This document shows, in pieces, positions 51,953-61,242 of a DNA stretch of 64,000 nucleotides; position 1 is the stretch's first letter; each line of letters begins with the position of its first letter. A model generated the notes under the pieces. It did no database searches. It had not been told where the DNA came from and was given only the letters and a program-made list of their open reading frames with translations. The position numbers were made by a program, and so were the translations under genes. The DNA comes from Micromonospora sp. KC213 (GTDB lineage: Bacteria > Actinomycetota > Actinomycetes > Mycobacteriales > Micromonosporaceae), in NCBI RefSeq assembly GCF_004348325.1, contig NZ_SMKF01000003.1:56335-120334 (forward strand). Reading direction: 5' to 3'.

Positions 51953-52073
51953 CATTCGTGACACGGTCCGTCCGACCGGGACGGGAACCCGGCCTTGTCC
52001 GGTTGTTTGATCATGATTCATGTCGACTGGCTACTGTCCCGCCCGACACATGTCGAAGGGTGAGGAGTACCCG

Positions 52074-53327
52074 TTGATCGCCAAACGAGTCGTAGCCCTG
52101 GGGCTGGCCTGCCTCACCACCGTCGCGGCCTCGGTCGCGGCACCGCACGGCACCGCGTCGGCCGCCGTGGAGGATCCCGCCGGCTCGGCTGCCCAGTACC
52201 ACGTCGGATTCCCGTTGTTCCGCAGCGCCAACATGCCCAACCCGGACCGGCTGGCGAGCGGTGTCGGGTTCCATTCCTTCCGTATCCCGGCGGTGGTGAA
52301 AACCAGCACCGGGCGACTGCTGGCCTTCGCCGAGGGTCGCCGCTACAACAATGCCGATTTCGGCGACATCAACCTCGTGTACAAGCGAACCGAGACCGCC
52401 ACGAACCACGGCGCGGCGGCCGGTGACTGGGAGCCGCTCAAGGAGGTGGTCGGGTCGGGATCCGGCACCTGGGGCAACCCCACGCCGGTGGTCGACGGCG
52501 GCACCGTCTATCTCTTCATGTCCTGGAACGCCGGCGATCGCAGTCCGTCCGGGACCGACCTGCTACCGGACGGGTCGCGTACCAAGCCGATCGACTCCAC
52601 CGAGGCCGGTCGGCGGCATCTCTACCTGAGCAGGAGCACCGACGACGGCGCCAGCTGGACGACCCCGGTGAAGATGACCGCCGACCTCACGCCGAGCGGT
52701 TGGGCCTGGGACGCGGTGGGCCCGGGCAACGGGATCAGGATGCGCTCCGGCGAACTGGTGGTGCCCGCGCGGGGCCGCAACATCATCGGCACCCTGCGTT
52801 CGGACGGGCAGCGGCAGTGGCGCTACCAACGGCTGAGCGAGACGAACAACGAGGGCACGATCGCCCAGACCCCCGACGACAACCTGTACCGCAACGACCG
52901 GCCCAACTCCGGCAGCTACCGGCGGGTCGCCCGGGGCACGCTGACCAGCTTCGGCTCGTTCGCCGACGACGCCGGGCTGCCCGACCCGGAGTGCCAGGCC
53001 TCGGTCCTGGCGTACAACATCGACGCGCCGGCCCGGACCCTCTTCCTCAACTCCGCGTCCACCGGCAGCCGCCGCGCCATGCGCGTCCGGATCAGCTACG
53101 ACGCCGACGCCCGGAGGTTCACCTACGGCCGCGAACTCAGCGACGTGCCGATCTCCGGCGTCGGGGACGAGGGCGGCTACTCCAGCATGACGAAGACCGA
53201 CGACTACAAGATCGGGGCCCTCGTGGAGACCGACTTCTACGAGCACGGCAGCGACCCCCGCTCACACCGGGCGATCGTCTGGCGGCGGTTCAACCTGTCC
53301 TGGATCGTCAACGGGCCCAACAACTAG
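52074..53327 (+). CDS. Secreted sialidase (GH33)
   Basis: 417 aa if it starts at the TTG of 52074, which has GAGGAG seven bases upstream and gives a standard signal peptide (MIAKRVVALGLACLTTVAAS); an ATG at 52050 is also possible but adds acidic residues. The mature protein is a six-bladed beta-propeller with HSFRIPAVV (FRIP Arg of the catalytic triad), LLAFAEGRRY, an Asp box SRSTDDGASW, and GNGIRMRSGELVVPARGR. It removes terminal sialic acids from glycans, outside the cell. No sialic acid uptake genes are nearby. Confidence 0.88.
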   Translation: MIAKRVVALGLACLTTVAASVAAPHGTASAAVEDPAGSAAQYHVGFPLFRSANMPNPDRLASGVGFHSFRIPAVVKTSTGRLLAFAEGRRYNNADFGDINLVYKRTETATNHGAAAGDWEPLKEVVGSGSGTWGNPTPVVDGGTVYLFMSWNAGDRSPSGTDLLPDGSRTKPIDSTEAGRRHLYLSRSTDDGASWTTPVKMTADLTPSGWAWDAVGPGNGIRMRSGELVVPARGRNIIGTLRSDGQRQWRYQRLSETNNEGTIAQTPDDNLYRNDRPNSGSYRRVARGTLTSFGSFADDAGLPDPECQASVLAYNIDAPARTLFLNSASTGSRRAMRVRISYDADARRFTYGRELSDVPISGVGDEGGYSSMTKTDDYKIGALVETDFYEHGSDPRSHRAIVWRRFNLSWIVNGPNN

Positions 53328-53426
53328 CGACCGGTGACGGCTGCCCGGTGCTCCGGGATGACGTGAGCGAACTATGGCCGACGTCAAGAAGTCAGTGCCC
53401 AGGGTCGCGGTCATGGGCGCCGGCGA

Positions 53427-54803
53427 TCAGGTCGGGAAGCCGGACAGTGCCAGTAGGAGATCCCGTACCTCGGTGGCGGCGACGGCCGACCGGGCGTGCG
53501 CCCGGTCGGAGCAAATGATCATCGGACCGTCGCGGGGGTCGTCGGGGAGCCGGCCGTGGGAGCCCCGGACCGCGCGGGCACCGGCGTCGAGACCCACGAC
53601 ATTCATCAGGTAGCGCATGCCGATCTTCTTCCGCAGCAGGGCCACGGCCGCCCGGGCCTTGGCCGCCTGCGGGTTCGCCGGGTCGAGGAACAGCTCGGCC
53701 GGGTCGTAGCCGGGCTTGCGGTGGATCTCCACCAGACGCGCGAAGTCGGGAGAACGGGCCTCGTCGAGCCAGTAGTAGTAGGTGAACCACGCCTCCCGTT
53801 CGGCGACCAGCACCAGCTCCCCGGCCCGTGGATGGTGCAGCCCGTGCGCGGCCTTGCCCTCCGTGTCGAGTACCTCGGCCACGCCAGCCACACCCGCGCA
53901 GATCCTGGCCACCGCCGGCACGTCGGCCGGCTCACGGACGTACACGTGGGCCACCTGGTGATCGGCGACCGCGAACGCGCGCGATGTCCACGGGTCCAGG
54001 TACTCCATGCCGGCCTGGGTGTAGACCCGCAGCAGCCCCGCGGCCCGCAGCGCGCGGTTGATGTGCACCGGGCGCGACACCGGCGTGATGCCGTATTCGG
54101 AGAGCACCACGACCGTCGCGTCGCCCGCCGAGTCCAGCAGCGGCGCCATCACCCGGTCCAGCTCCGCGGCGGCGACGGCGGCCTGCGGCGCGTCGGGGCC
54201 GTAGCGCTGCAGGTCGTAGTCCAGGTGGGGGACATAGACGAGGGTGAGGTCGGGTCGGTGCGCCGTCCGGATCCGCTGCGCCGCCGCACAAATCCACGCC
54301 GACGACGCGATACCGGCGCCCGGCCCCCAGTAACTGAACAACGGGAAGGTGCCCAGTGCCGCGGTGAGGTCGTCGCGCAGCCCCGGTGGGTCGGTGTAGC
54401 AGTCGGGGTCCTTGCGCCCATCGGCGTGATAGACCGGCCGAGGGGTCACCGTCCAGTTCACGTCGGCGCCCATCGCGTACCACCAGCACACGTTGGCCAC
54501 CGTGAACTCAGGCCGGTGCCGCCGCGCGGTGTGCCACACCTTCTCCCCGCCGACGAGCCCGTTGTGCTGCCGCCACAGGAACACCTCGCCGAGGTCGCGG
54601 AAGTACCAGCCGTTGCCGACCACCCCGTGCCCGGCCGGTGTCTCGCCGGTCAGGAAGGTCGACTGCACGGAGCACGTCACGGCGGGCAGCACCGTGCCCA
54701 GCGGGGCCTGCCAACCCGAGGCGGCCAGCGCGCGCAGCCGAGGCATGAATTCGAGCAGCCGCGGCGTGAGACCGACGACGTCCAGCACCATGACGGGCGT
54801 CAC
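53427..54803 (-). CDS. Alkaline-phosphatase/nucleotide-pyrophosphatase family protein (EboF-like)
   Basis: 458 aa from a GTG that overlaps the upstream EboE stop (GTGA). The type I phosphodiesterase fold is evident: VMVLDVVGLTPRLLEFMPRL, nucleophile Thr in LPAVTCSVQSTFLTGETPAGHGVVGNGWYF, metal ligands in VYVPHLDYDLQRYG and VVLSEYGITPV. It is the last gene of the EBO-type operon. Homologues next to SCO3242-type prenyltransferases are annotated as nucleotide pyrophosphatases, but the substrate is unproven. Confidence 0.87.
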   Translation of the reverse strand: MTPVMVLDVVGLTPRLLEFMPRLRALAASGWQAPLGTVLPAVTCSVQSTFLTGETPAGHGVVGNGWYFRDLGEVFLWRQHNGLVGGEKVWHTARRHRPEFTVANVCWWYAMGADVNWTVTPRPVYHADGRKDPDCYTDPPGLRDDLTAALGTFPLFSYWGPGAGIASSAWICAAAQRIRTAHRPDLTLVYVPHLDYDLQRYGPDAPQAAVAAAELDRVMAPLLDSAGDATVVVLSEYGITPVSRPVHINRALRAAGLLRVYTQAGMEYLDPWTSRAFAVADHQVAHVYVREPADVPAVARICAGVAGVAEVLDTEGKAAHGLHHPRAGELVLVAEREAWFTYYYWLDEARSPDFARLVEIHRKPGYDPAELFLDPANPQAAKARAAVALLRKKIGMRYLMNVVGLDAGARAVRGSHGRLPDDPRDGPMIICSDRAHARSAVAATEVRDLLLALSGFPT

Positions 54804-55951
54804 GACGGCAGCTCCTTCAGATCGAGGTCGGTCAGCCGGTCCCGGGCCCACGCCAGCTCGGCCGCGATCCCGGCGGTGAGCTGCGCCGGGCCGTCCGGCC
54901 GGGACCGCGGCGGCAGCACGTTCCAGGTGTACGTCTCGACGTCGAGGTGGTCGCAGGCGGCCTCCGCCCCGCCGAGCAACTCGCGCAGCGCATCGGTGAG
55001 CACACCCGTCGTCGCACGCAGCGGCGGCATCGGCGCGGCGTGCAACGGGACGTGGTAGTGCACCCGCCACGGGGAGTCCGGCGTCCCCCACGACAGCGCC
55101 TCGGGCAGGTCGTCAGCCGACCGGCCGTCGCGGCTCCGCGCCTGGTGCAGGAACCTCGGTTCGACGTATCCGCGCAGGGCGTCGCCGTCCCGAACCGGAT
55201 CGGCTGCCTCCAGCGCCGCCGACAGCTGTGTCTTGACCACGGGGAGCCCGGCCGAGCGCAGCCGCGCCAGCGCCGCCGCCGGCTCCTCCCACGCAACTGC
55301 CAGATGGGCCAGGTCCAGGCACACCCCCAGGTACCGGGTGTCCACGCCGGACAGCATGGCGGCGGCCTGCGCGGTGGTCTCGACCACGCATCCCGGCTCC
55401 GGCTCGACGGCGACCCGAATCAGGCGGCCGGTACGCCGCTCCAGCGCCGCCAACTCGACGGCCAGCATGGACAGGGATCGCCGGCACGCGTCAAAGCGCT
55501 CGGGTGTCCAGGGCTCGCGCCAGGCCAACGGCAACGTGGAGATCGATCCACGGGCCGCATCGGCGGGCAGCACGTCGGCCAGGACGGTCGCCAGGTCCAG
55601 TGTGTACCGCAGACGCTGCGGCTGCGTCCAGTCCGGCCGGTACACCGCGTACTTGACCACCGGCGCCTGGAACGCCGCGTACGGAAACCCGTTGAGCGTC
55701 ACCACCTCGAGTTCGCGCGCGGCCAGCTCCCTCCGCAGCCGCCGCCGCGCGGCCCGGTCGGCGGCCAGCTCTGCCGCGGCCGGCGCCGCCAGCCACAGTC
55801 CGAGCCCCAGCACCGCGCTGCCGAGCCGGCGCCGGACCGGCAGGGCGTACGTGTCGAGTTGGGCGAGGATCCCGGTCAGGTCCTCGGCGGCGTGCACATT
55901 CGTGCAGTAGGACAGGTGCACCACGCTGCCGTCACGATGCCGCAGGCGCAT
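54800..55951 (-). CDS. EboE-like metabolite traffic protein (TIM-barrel isomerase-like)
   Basis: 383 aa. EboE landmarks are present: HLSYCTNVHAAEDLTGILAQL at the start, VVTLNGFPYAAFQ, VKYAVYRPDW, VAVEPEPGCVVETTAQA and GVCLDLAHLAVAWEEP. The fold is that of xylose-isomerase-like TIM barrels. EBO operons are linked to movement of secondary metabolites or their precursors to the cell envelope in algae, cyanobacteria and other bacteria. It is followed by EboF with a 4-bp overlap. Confidence 0.85.
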   Translation of the reverse strand: MRLRHRDGSVVHLSYCTNVHAAEDLTGILAQLDTYALPVRRRLGSAVLGLGLWLAAPAAAELAADRAARRRLRRELAARELEVVTLNGFPYAAFQAPVVKYAVYRPDWTQPQRLRYTLDLATVLADVLPADAARGSISTLPLAWREPWTPERFDACRRSLSMLAVELAALERRTGRLIRVAVEPEPGCVVETTAQAAAMLSGVDTRYLGVCLDLAHLAVAWEEPAAALARLRSAGLPVVKTQLSAALEAADPVRDGDALRGYVEPRFLHQARSRDGRSADDLPEALSWGTPDSPWRVHYHVPLHAAPMPPLRATTGVLTDALRELLGGAEAACDHLDVETYTWNVLPPRSRPDGPAQLTAGIAAELAWARDRLTDLDLKELPS

Positions 55952-55975
55952 CAGCCAGCACCCCCGGGACCCCCG

Positions 55976-56845
55976 TCAGCCGTCATGCGTCACCCCTTGG
56001 AGTCCTACGGCGTGGGCCTCCGCCGTCCGTAGGAACGCCAGCGAGCGCCGCGCGACCTCCGGTGCCGCGTGGGAGTGCCGGGGCAACTCCACCGCGACCA
56101 ACCCGCGGTATCCGCCGTCGGCCAGGGCGCGCAGCACCGGCGGGAAGTCGATCTCGCCGGCGCCGAATTCCAGGTGCTCGTGTACGCCTCGGCGCATGTC
56201 GTCGATCTGGACGTTCACCAGGTGTGTCGCCACGTCGGCCACGCACTCGGGTACGCCCACCGGCTCCAGGCACCGGCAGTGCCCGACGTCCAGGGTGAGT
56301 CCGAACGCGGCCGGCGCGCCCAGCTCGGCCCGCAGTCTTTTCCACCCGGCGATGTCCTCGACGAGCATGCCCGGCTCTGGTTCGAACCCGATCGGCACGC
56401 TCCGGTCGGCTGCCAGCGCGACGACCTCCGCAACGCCGTCGACCAGCCGCGCCCATGCGGTCGACTCGTCCACGCCGGCCGGCCGTACCCCCGCCCAGCA
56501 GGAGACCGCCTCGGCACCCAGGTCGGCACCGATCGTCACGGCCCGGCGGAGAAAGTCGATCCGGCGCGCACGCTCGTCGTGCAGGAAGGTCGGCGCGTGC
56601 TTACGCCACGGGTCGAGCAGGAACCGTGCGCCGGTCTCGATGACCAGCCCGAGGCCCAGGTCGCGCAGGAGGTCGGCCGTGTGGGTCACCTTCCGGGCCA
56701 GGGCGGGGCCGAACGGGTCGAGATGGGCGTGGTCCAGGGTCAGCGCGACCCCGGCGTAGCCGAGGTCGGCGATCACGGCGAGCGCGTCCGCCAGCCGGTG
56801 GTTGGTGAAGCCGTTGGTGCCGTAGCCGAACCGGAGCCCGTTCAT
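55976..56845 (-). CDS. Sugar phosphate isomerase/epimerase family protein, EBO operon
   Basis: 289 aa xylose-isomerase-like TIM barrel: FGYGTNGFTNHRLADALAVIADLGYAGVALTLDHAHLDP at the start, metal-site motifs VPIGFEPEPGMLVED, GLTLDVGHCRCLEP, VNVQIDDMRRGVHEHLEFGAGEIDF and VAVELPRHSH. The ATG overlaps the prenyltransferase stop (ATGA). Substrate unknown; conserved position between the prenyltransferase and EboE suggests that it acts on the inositol or sugar moiety made by the operon. Confidence 0.86.
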   Translation of the reverse strand: MNGLRFGYGTNGFTNHRLADALAVIADLGYAGVALTLDHAHLDPFGPALARKVTHTADLLRDLGLGLVIETGARFLLDPWRKHAPTFLHDERARRIDFLRRAVTIGADLGAEAVSCWAGVRPAGVDESTAWARLVDGVAEVVALAADRSVPIGFEPEPGMLVEDIAGWKRLRAELGAPAAFGLTLDVGHCRCLEPVGVPECVADVATHLVNVQIDDMRRGVHEHLEFGAGEIDFPPVLRALADGGYRGLVAVELPRHSHAAPEVARRSLAFLRTAEAHAVGLQGVTHDG

Positions 56846-57705
56846 GTCGGCGAGATCCAACGGGCCAGGGCCCGGCCCAGGGGAGCGGCGGCCGCGACCG
56901 CGAGACCGGCCCGGATCGCGCCGGTCCGGGCAGTCAGGGCGCCCTGCAGAGCCGGTAGCGCGGTGATGCCGGCGCCCACCGCAGCCCGCACCCGAGGCGG
57001 CGCTGGGTCGCCGAGCACTCCGGCCTGGGCCCGCCCGTACCGGCGGGCGTAGTCGACCGCCAGCAGCCTGGCCACCGACGCGGCAGCGCCGGCCGGGGCA
57101 GCAGCGTTCGGGCGGGCCACCGTCGCGGCCACCGCGGCGGTGGTGGCGAGCGTGGCGGCGGCGACGCCGGGCCGGGTGCCGCCCACCTCGCCCCGCGACA
57201 GCGCGGTGACGGTGTACGTGTGAACGCCGACGGTGAGAGCAGCCGGAATCGCCCGAACGATGCGGCCGGTGCTGGCCCCGTGCAGCACGTCGAGTGTCCG
57301 GCAGGCAGCCATCGCCAGCGGGCCGGCCACGGTGTTCTTGGCCCACAGGTCGTACGCCCACACGGCGGCGGCGAGCGGGCCGGCCACGGCCAGTGCGCGC
57401 CGACCCCCGACGGCCCCCGAGATCGCAAGCCCGACGGCGGTGAGGCCGGCCGCCACGCCGAGTGCGACGGGGGCGGGTACCCGTCCGGACGGGATCGGCC
57501 GCTCGGGCCGCTCGACCGCGTCGAGTGCGCGGTCGGCCCAGTCGTTGGCCGCCATGCCCGCCCAGTACAGGCAGACCGACGCGCTGGCCAGGCCGCCGGT
57601 TCGCCGGTCGAGCACGCCCGTGGCGGCGGCGCCGGCCACCACGTCGCCGGGCACCGACAGCGCGGCCGGCGCACGGACGAGGTCGGCCAGCGCGCCAGGT
57701 CTCAT
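56842..57705 (-). CDS. UbiA-type prenyltransferase (SCO3242/EboC family)
   Basis: 287 aa membrane protein with about eight helices. UbiA motifs are seen as YWAGMAANDWADRALDAVERPERPIPSG (N-D-x-x-D) and YDLWAKNTVAGPLAMAACRTLDVLHGA. The ATG overlaps the stop of the inositol-phosphate-synthase-like gene (TGATG). UbiA enzymes attach prenyl chains to polar acceptors at the membrane; here the acceptor may be a cyclitol phosphate. Confidence 0.88.
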   Translation of the reverse strand: MRPGALADLVRAPAALSVPGDVVAGAAATGVLDRRTGGLASASVCLYWAGMAANDWADRALDAVERPERPIPSGRVPAPVALGVAAGLTAVGLAISGAVGGRRALAVAGPLAAAVWAYDLWAKNTVAGPLAMAACRTLDVLHGASTGRIVRAIPAALTVGVHTYTVTALSRGEVGGTRPGVAAATLATTAAVAATVARPNAAAPAGAAASVARLLAVDYARRYGRAQAGVLGDPAPPRVRAAVGAGITALPALQGALTARTGAIRAGLAVAAAAPLGRALARWISPT

Positions 57706-58850
57706 CACTGCTCCGCCGTGGACAACTCGGTGGCGAGCATGGTGAGCATCGCCCACTGCTCGCCCAGCGCGGACGGCGCGGCACCCAGCGGGTCCTTGAA
57801 GAAGAAGGCAAGCTCCGGCAGCGGCCCGCGGCGGCCGGCCCGGTGCGCGGCGGCAGTGAGCCGCGCGAGGTCGAGTACCAGCGGCGCGGCGAGCGCGGAG
57901 TCGCAGCCGTGCCAGGTGAACTCGACGCGCATGCCGGTGCCGAGAAAGCCAGCGAACGTGATCAGGTCCCAGGCCGTCTTGAAGTCGCCGATCCCCTCGA
58001 CGTGGTCGATGCGGCTGGTGCCCTGCGGCTGGTAGCCGAGCACGTCGCGGAGCACCCGCTGTTTGCTGGCCACCTTGGCGGCGTTGGGGCCCGGGTCCGC
58101 GAGGTTCGCACCGTCGCCGCCGCCGAGCAGGTTGATGCCCGACCAGGTGAGCACGTGGAGGTTGCGTAGCGCGAACATCGGGGCGAGGACCGACTTGACC
58201 AGCGTCTCGCCGGTCTTGCCGTCGTTGCCGGCGTACGGTACCCCCATCTCCCGTGAGAGCTCGTCCAACGCCGGCAGGCGGGCCCCGGTGGATGGCGTGA
58301 AGTCGACGTACGCGCAGCCGGCGGTGAACGCGGCATACGCGGCGAGCGCGCTGGGCGGCAGCACGGGCTCAGGCGTCGCCAGGGCGGACCGCAGGGCGGC
58401 CAGGCTGCCGTGCGCCGGGTGCGGAGCGGGTGCCGGCTCAGTGGTGGACACATTGATGACCACGACGTGGGCGAGTTCGTGCTGTCGCCGGAACGCGGCC
58501 AGGTCGTCGGCGATGAGCGTGGCCGTGTCGGCCTGGGTCGGGCCATCGGGCAGCGGACGCAGGTCGTCCTCCTGGGCGGCGAGCTGGTCGGCGAGCGCGG
58601 CCACGAGTCGGGCCGGCACCACACCGGCCGCCGCCAGCGCCTCGGCTTTCTTGACCACGGGGGTGGCGACGATGTCATGGCCGCCGATGACGAGGTCGGA
58701 CCAGCGAGGCAGCCCGGCCGCCCGCAACGCGGGCAGTTCGGTGACGCATCCGGTCGACTCGACCAGCCGTGCCCGAAGCGCCAGTGCGCCGACCGTGGCG
58801 GTGACCGCGACCGATCCGCGCGCGCCGATCAGCCAGATGCCCGTTCGCAT
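57705..58850 (-). CDS. Inositol-3-phosphate synthase family protein, EBO operon
   Basis: 381 aa. NAD-binding N-terminus GIWLIGARGSVAVTATVGA, then FTPSTGARLPALDEL, YAGNDGKTGETLVKSVLAPMF and SIxGN-like NVLxWSGINLLGGGDGANLADP. These are the core motifs of myo-inositol-1-phosphate synthase, in a diverged branch found with SCO3242-type genes. It is the first gene of the five-gene minus-strand operon. GGGGGG lies just before the ATG. Confidence 0.88.
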   Translation of the reverse strand: MRTGIWLIGARGSVAVTATVGALALRARLVESTGCVTELPALRAAGLPRWSDLVIGGHDIVATPVVKKAEALAAAGVVPARLVAALADQLAAQEDDLRPLPDGPTQADTATLIADDLAAFRRQHELAHVVVINVSTTEPAPAPHPAHGSLAALRSALATPEPVLPPSALAAYAAFTAGCAYVDFTPSTGARLPALDELSREMGVPYAGNDGKTGETLVKSVLAPMFALRNLHVLTWSGINLLGGGDGANLADPGPNAAKVASKQRVLRDVLGYQPQGTSRIDHVEGIGDFKTAWDLITFAGFLGTGMRVEFTWHGCDSALAAPLVLDLARLTAAAHRAGRRGPLPELAFFFKDPLGAAPSALGEQWAMLTMLATELSTAEQ

Positions 58851-59424
58851 GGCCCCCCTTTCCGATGCTCTGTGGACGATCTGGACGCGCCGGAGCCGTG
58901 GGCCGACTGGCGGGTTGCGCCTGGGCGCCGAAGGTGTACGTGTGTGTCGGTCAGGCCCTCATGCCGTCGGCCGCGACGGGCAGCCAGGTTCGCCAGGAGG
59001 TAACGCAGCGTCACGTCCGATGCGTTCTGATCTCGTCGCTTGCTTCATTCAGGATGCGCCAAAAAATCATTAGAAGTCAATATGACGCTGTTGGGATCGG
59101 TTCCATAACGACTTTGCGGGAAGTTCTTCCAGTGGTGCCCGTTCGGTCGATGCGAGAAGTGCGGACGGAGGGCTTCTACCAGCCTCAGAGGTCCGGTGTC
59201 ACCCGTTGCCGCCGGGACGCTTACCGACCCTGGAATCATCCGATGTCCGGCCGAGTCTGATGCGGGTCCTCAGCTGCCCTGCACAAGCAGGACCAGGCGG
59301 GAAACTCGGTGCGGCCCGCGACACCATGATTCGAGGACGAGAAACGGTCGACAGGAGGGACTACGGTACGTAGGGATTGTGGGCTGGGCTACCGTCCCTG
59401 CCGGTGTGGTTGCGCGGCGGGAAG
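58851..59424. other. 574-bp intergenic stretch
   Basis: Upstream of the EBO operon. An AT-richer patch at 59051-59090 (CGCCAAAAAATCATTAGAAG) could hold a promoter. A minus-strand 64-codon frame at 59045-59239 has no recognisable product. No strong repeat was seen. Confidence 0.45.
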
Positions 59425-60225
59425 TCAGAAGCCGCCGTTCACTTCGGCTCGGGTTCCGTCGAGGGCCGTCGCGCTGGCCTCGTAGCTGTCGCGGCTCGGG
59501 TCTCTGCCGCCCGTCGCGTGGCCGTACTGCACCGCGAACATGTGATCGGCGGGCACCAGGCGTACGCCCGGTTTCAGGGTGAACGTGTAGACCAGCGCGT
59601 CCGGCTGCTGCTCCACGCTGATCACCAGTTTGTCGGCCCCTACCGTGCTCCAGGCTCCGGTGCTGGTCACGTCCGGGGTACGCGCGATCCGTACGCGTAG
59701 CTGGAGCGCCGAGACGGCCTCGCTGTTTCTCAGGGTCACGTTGCTCTGCGCCCAGTTGTCGATGCTGTGCGGGTCGACGGCACCGCTGGACCACAGGAAG
59801 TCCTGCTGGACGGAGGCCCTGCCTGGGGACGCCCCCGGGGAACGAGGCGGCTGAGCAGCAGACGACGGACGGCCGGTGGCGCCACGGTCCGGCACCGACC
59901 CGGCGGTGGTGCTCGCGGCAGGCGTGGCGGAGGGGGACGAGGCCGCGGTCGGGGTGGGGGAGACCGTGACCGAGGCCGCGGGTACGGGTTCTTGAGGTGT
60001 TTCGTCGCGGACAGCGGCCCAGGTCGCGGCGACGCTGAGCCCGAGCACCGTGGCCACGGTCGCCGCCATTCCGGCGACCGCGGCGGTGCGCCGACGGGTG
60101 GAGCGGGGCGCGCTGGACAGGTCAGCCGCCTGGCCGCGCTGGATCCGGGCCAGCATGGCCACACGGTCCGGCTGGTGAGCGGCCGCGGCCGTGCGAAGCG
60201 CGGAGCGGATGGGATCCGACGACAT
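59425..60225 (-). CDS. Membrane protein partnered with ECF sigma factor (putative anti-sigma or sensor)
   Basis: 266 aa; ATG overlaps the sigma stop (TGATG) and GGGGGAG precedes it. A cytoplasmic N-terminus of about 48 residues is followed by one membrane helix (about 49-70), a Pro/Thr/Ser-rich linker (about 75-130) and a beta-rich external domain (about 140-266, with NSEAVSALQLRVRIARTPDV and YTFTLKPGVRLVPADHMFAV). The linker style resembles that of the window's secreted CBM enzymes. No zinc anti-sigma HxxxCxxC motif is seen, so anti-sigma function is inferred from gene order and topology only. Confidence 0.75.
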   Translation of the reverse strand: MSSDPIRSALRTAAAAHQPDRVAMLARIQRGQAADLSSAPRSTRRRTAAVAGMAATVATVLGLSVAATWAAVRDETPQEPVPAASVTVSPTPTAASSPSATPAASTTAGSVPDRGATGRPSSAAQPPRSPGASPGRASVQQDFLWSSGAVDPHSIDNWAQSNVTLRNSEAVSALQLRVRIARTPDVTSTGAWSTVGADKLVISVEQQPDALVYTFTLKPGVRLVPADHMFAVQYGHATGGRDPSRDSYEASATALDGTRAEVNGGF

Positions 60226-60803
60226 CAGCTCCCCCTTCCCGACCGGCCGGGCGGAACGATGGCCCGCGAAGCGGGAGCCAGCCACGGCGTGCCGTCGCCC
60301 GCCGATGCCGGCGGACCGCCGAGTAACCGGGTCAACTGGGCCGCCCCGCGCGACGTCTGGCTCTTCACGGTACCTACGGAGATGCCGAGTGTACGCGCCG
60401 TCTCCCGCTCGGACAGGTCGAACGCGTACCGCAACACCACGCACGCCCGACGCCGGTACGGCAGCCGGCGAAGCGCCTCACGCACGTCGACGACAGCGGG
60501 CACGTCCACGTCCTGCGTCCGCTCCCGCCACAGCAGGCCCACGCCGAGCAGGCCGCGCCGTTCCCGGGACAGCCTGCGGATCCGGTTGCGGGCCAGGTTG
60601 GCGAGCACGCCACGGGCGTACGCGATCGGGCTGTCGGCGGCAGCGACACGGTCCCAGTGCCGCCATACCTCCAGCAGCGCGTCGGCGGCGAGGTCGTCGG
60701 CCACCTCCGGCTCGCCGGTGACGAGATACGCCAGGCGGGCCAGCTCGGCGTGGTGCGACTCGAAGAAGGAGTGGAAGGCGTCGTCGCGCCCGCCGGCCCT
60801 CAC
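60225..60803 (-). CDS. ECF sigma factor (SigE family)
   Basis: 192 aa. Region 2 is FHSFFESHHAELARLAYLVTGEPEVADDLAADALLEVWRHWDRV, with SPIAYARGVLANLARNRIRR; region 4 is LRRLPYRRRACVVLRYAFDLSERETARTLGISVGTVKSQTSRG. It directs RNA polymerase to a set of stress or envelope genes. A membrane partner overlaps its 3' end. Its own promoter region at 60940-60977 closely matches that of the SGNH-lectin gene at 62751-62787. Confidence 0.9.
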   Translation of the reverse strand: MRAGGRDDAFHSFFESHHAELARLAYLVTGEPEVADDLAADALLEVWRHWDRVAAADSPIAYARGVLANLARNRIRRLSRERRGLLGVGLLWRERTQDVDVPAVVDVREALRRLPYRRRACVVLRYAFDLSERETARTLGISVGTVKSQTSRGAAQLTRLLGGPPASAGDGTPWLAPASRAIVPPGRSGRGS

Positions 60804-60939
60804 CAGCGTGGTGGATGCTGACGGTTCACGCGCTGAGGCCGTGTGCGGGAGGGCCGGCTGTCGGCGCGAGTTGTCGCGGCCAACCGGTTCGCTGCTTGTC
60901 GCGGATGCGCGTGCGCTGTGACACCGCGTTGCCTGTCAT

Positions 60940-60977
60940 GGGACTGATTTATAGTCCCAGGCCGTTGCTCCTGTCCA
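60940..60977 (-). promoter_or_regulatory. Promoter/operator of the ECF sigma gene
   Basis: On the minus strand: -35 TGGACA (60977-60972), 18-nt spacer, -10 TATAAA (60953-60948) inside the inverted repeat GGGACT-N7-AGTCCC. TGGACAGGA and GGACTATAA...AGTCC...ATGACA are shared with 62751-62787. Confidence 0.65.
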
Positions 60978-61242
60978 GTCTGCGCTCCTTCTGCTCGGCA
61001 GCGAACACCCTCACCTGTGGAGATGGGTGTGTGGCGCAGCGGAAACGGCTTGATAGTTTTCGATACATGGGATCTCATGGCTACGTTTCGTAGTCAGATC
61101 CGAGTGGCCTGCCCGGGGTCGCGCCCGCGTGCCCGTCAGTGAACGGCGGCTTCTGAAATTTTCCTCTGTGGCGGGCAACCTTTTTGCTCCTTTGGACCAC
61201 TCACGGTCGGACGGGCTGGAACGGCTGAGGGAGAGCGCCGAC

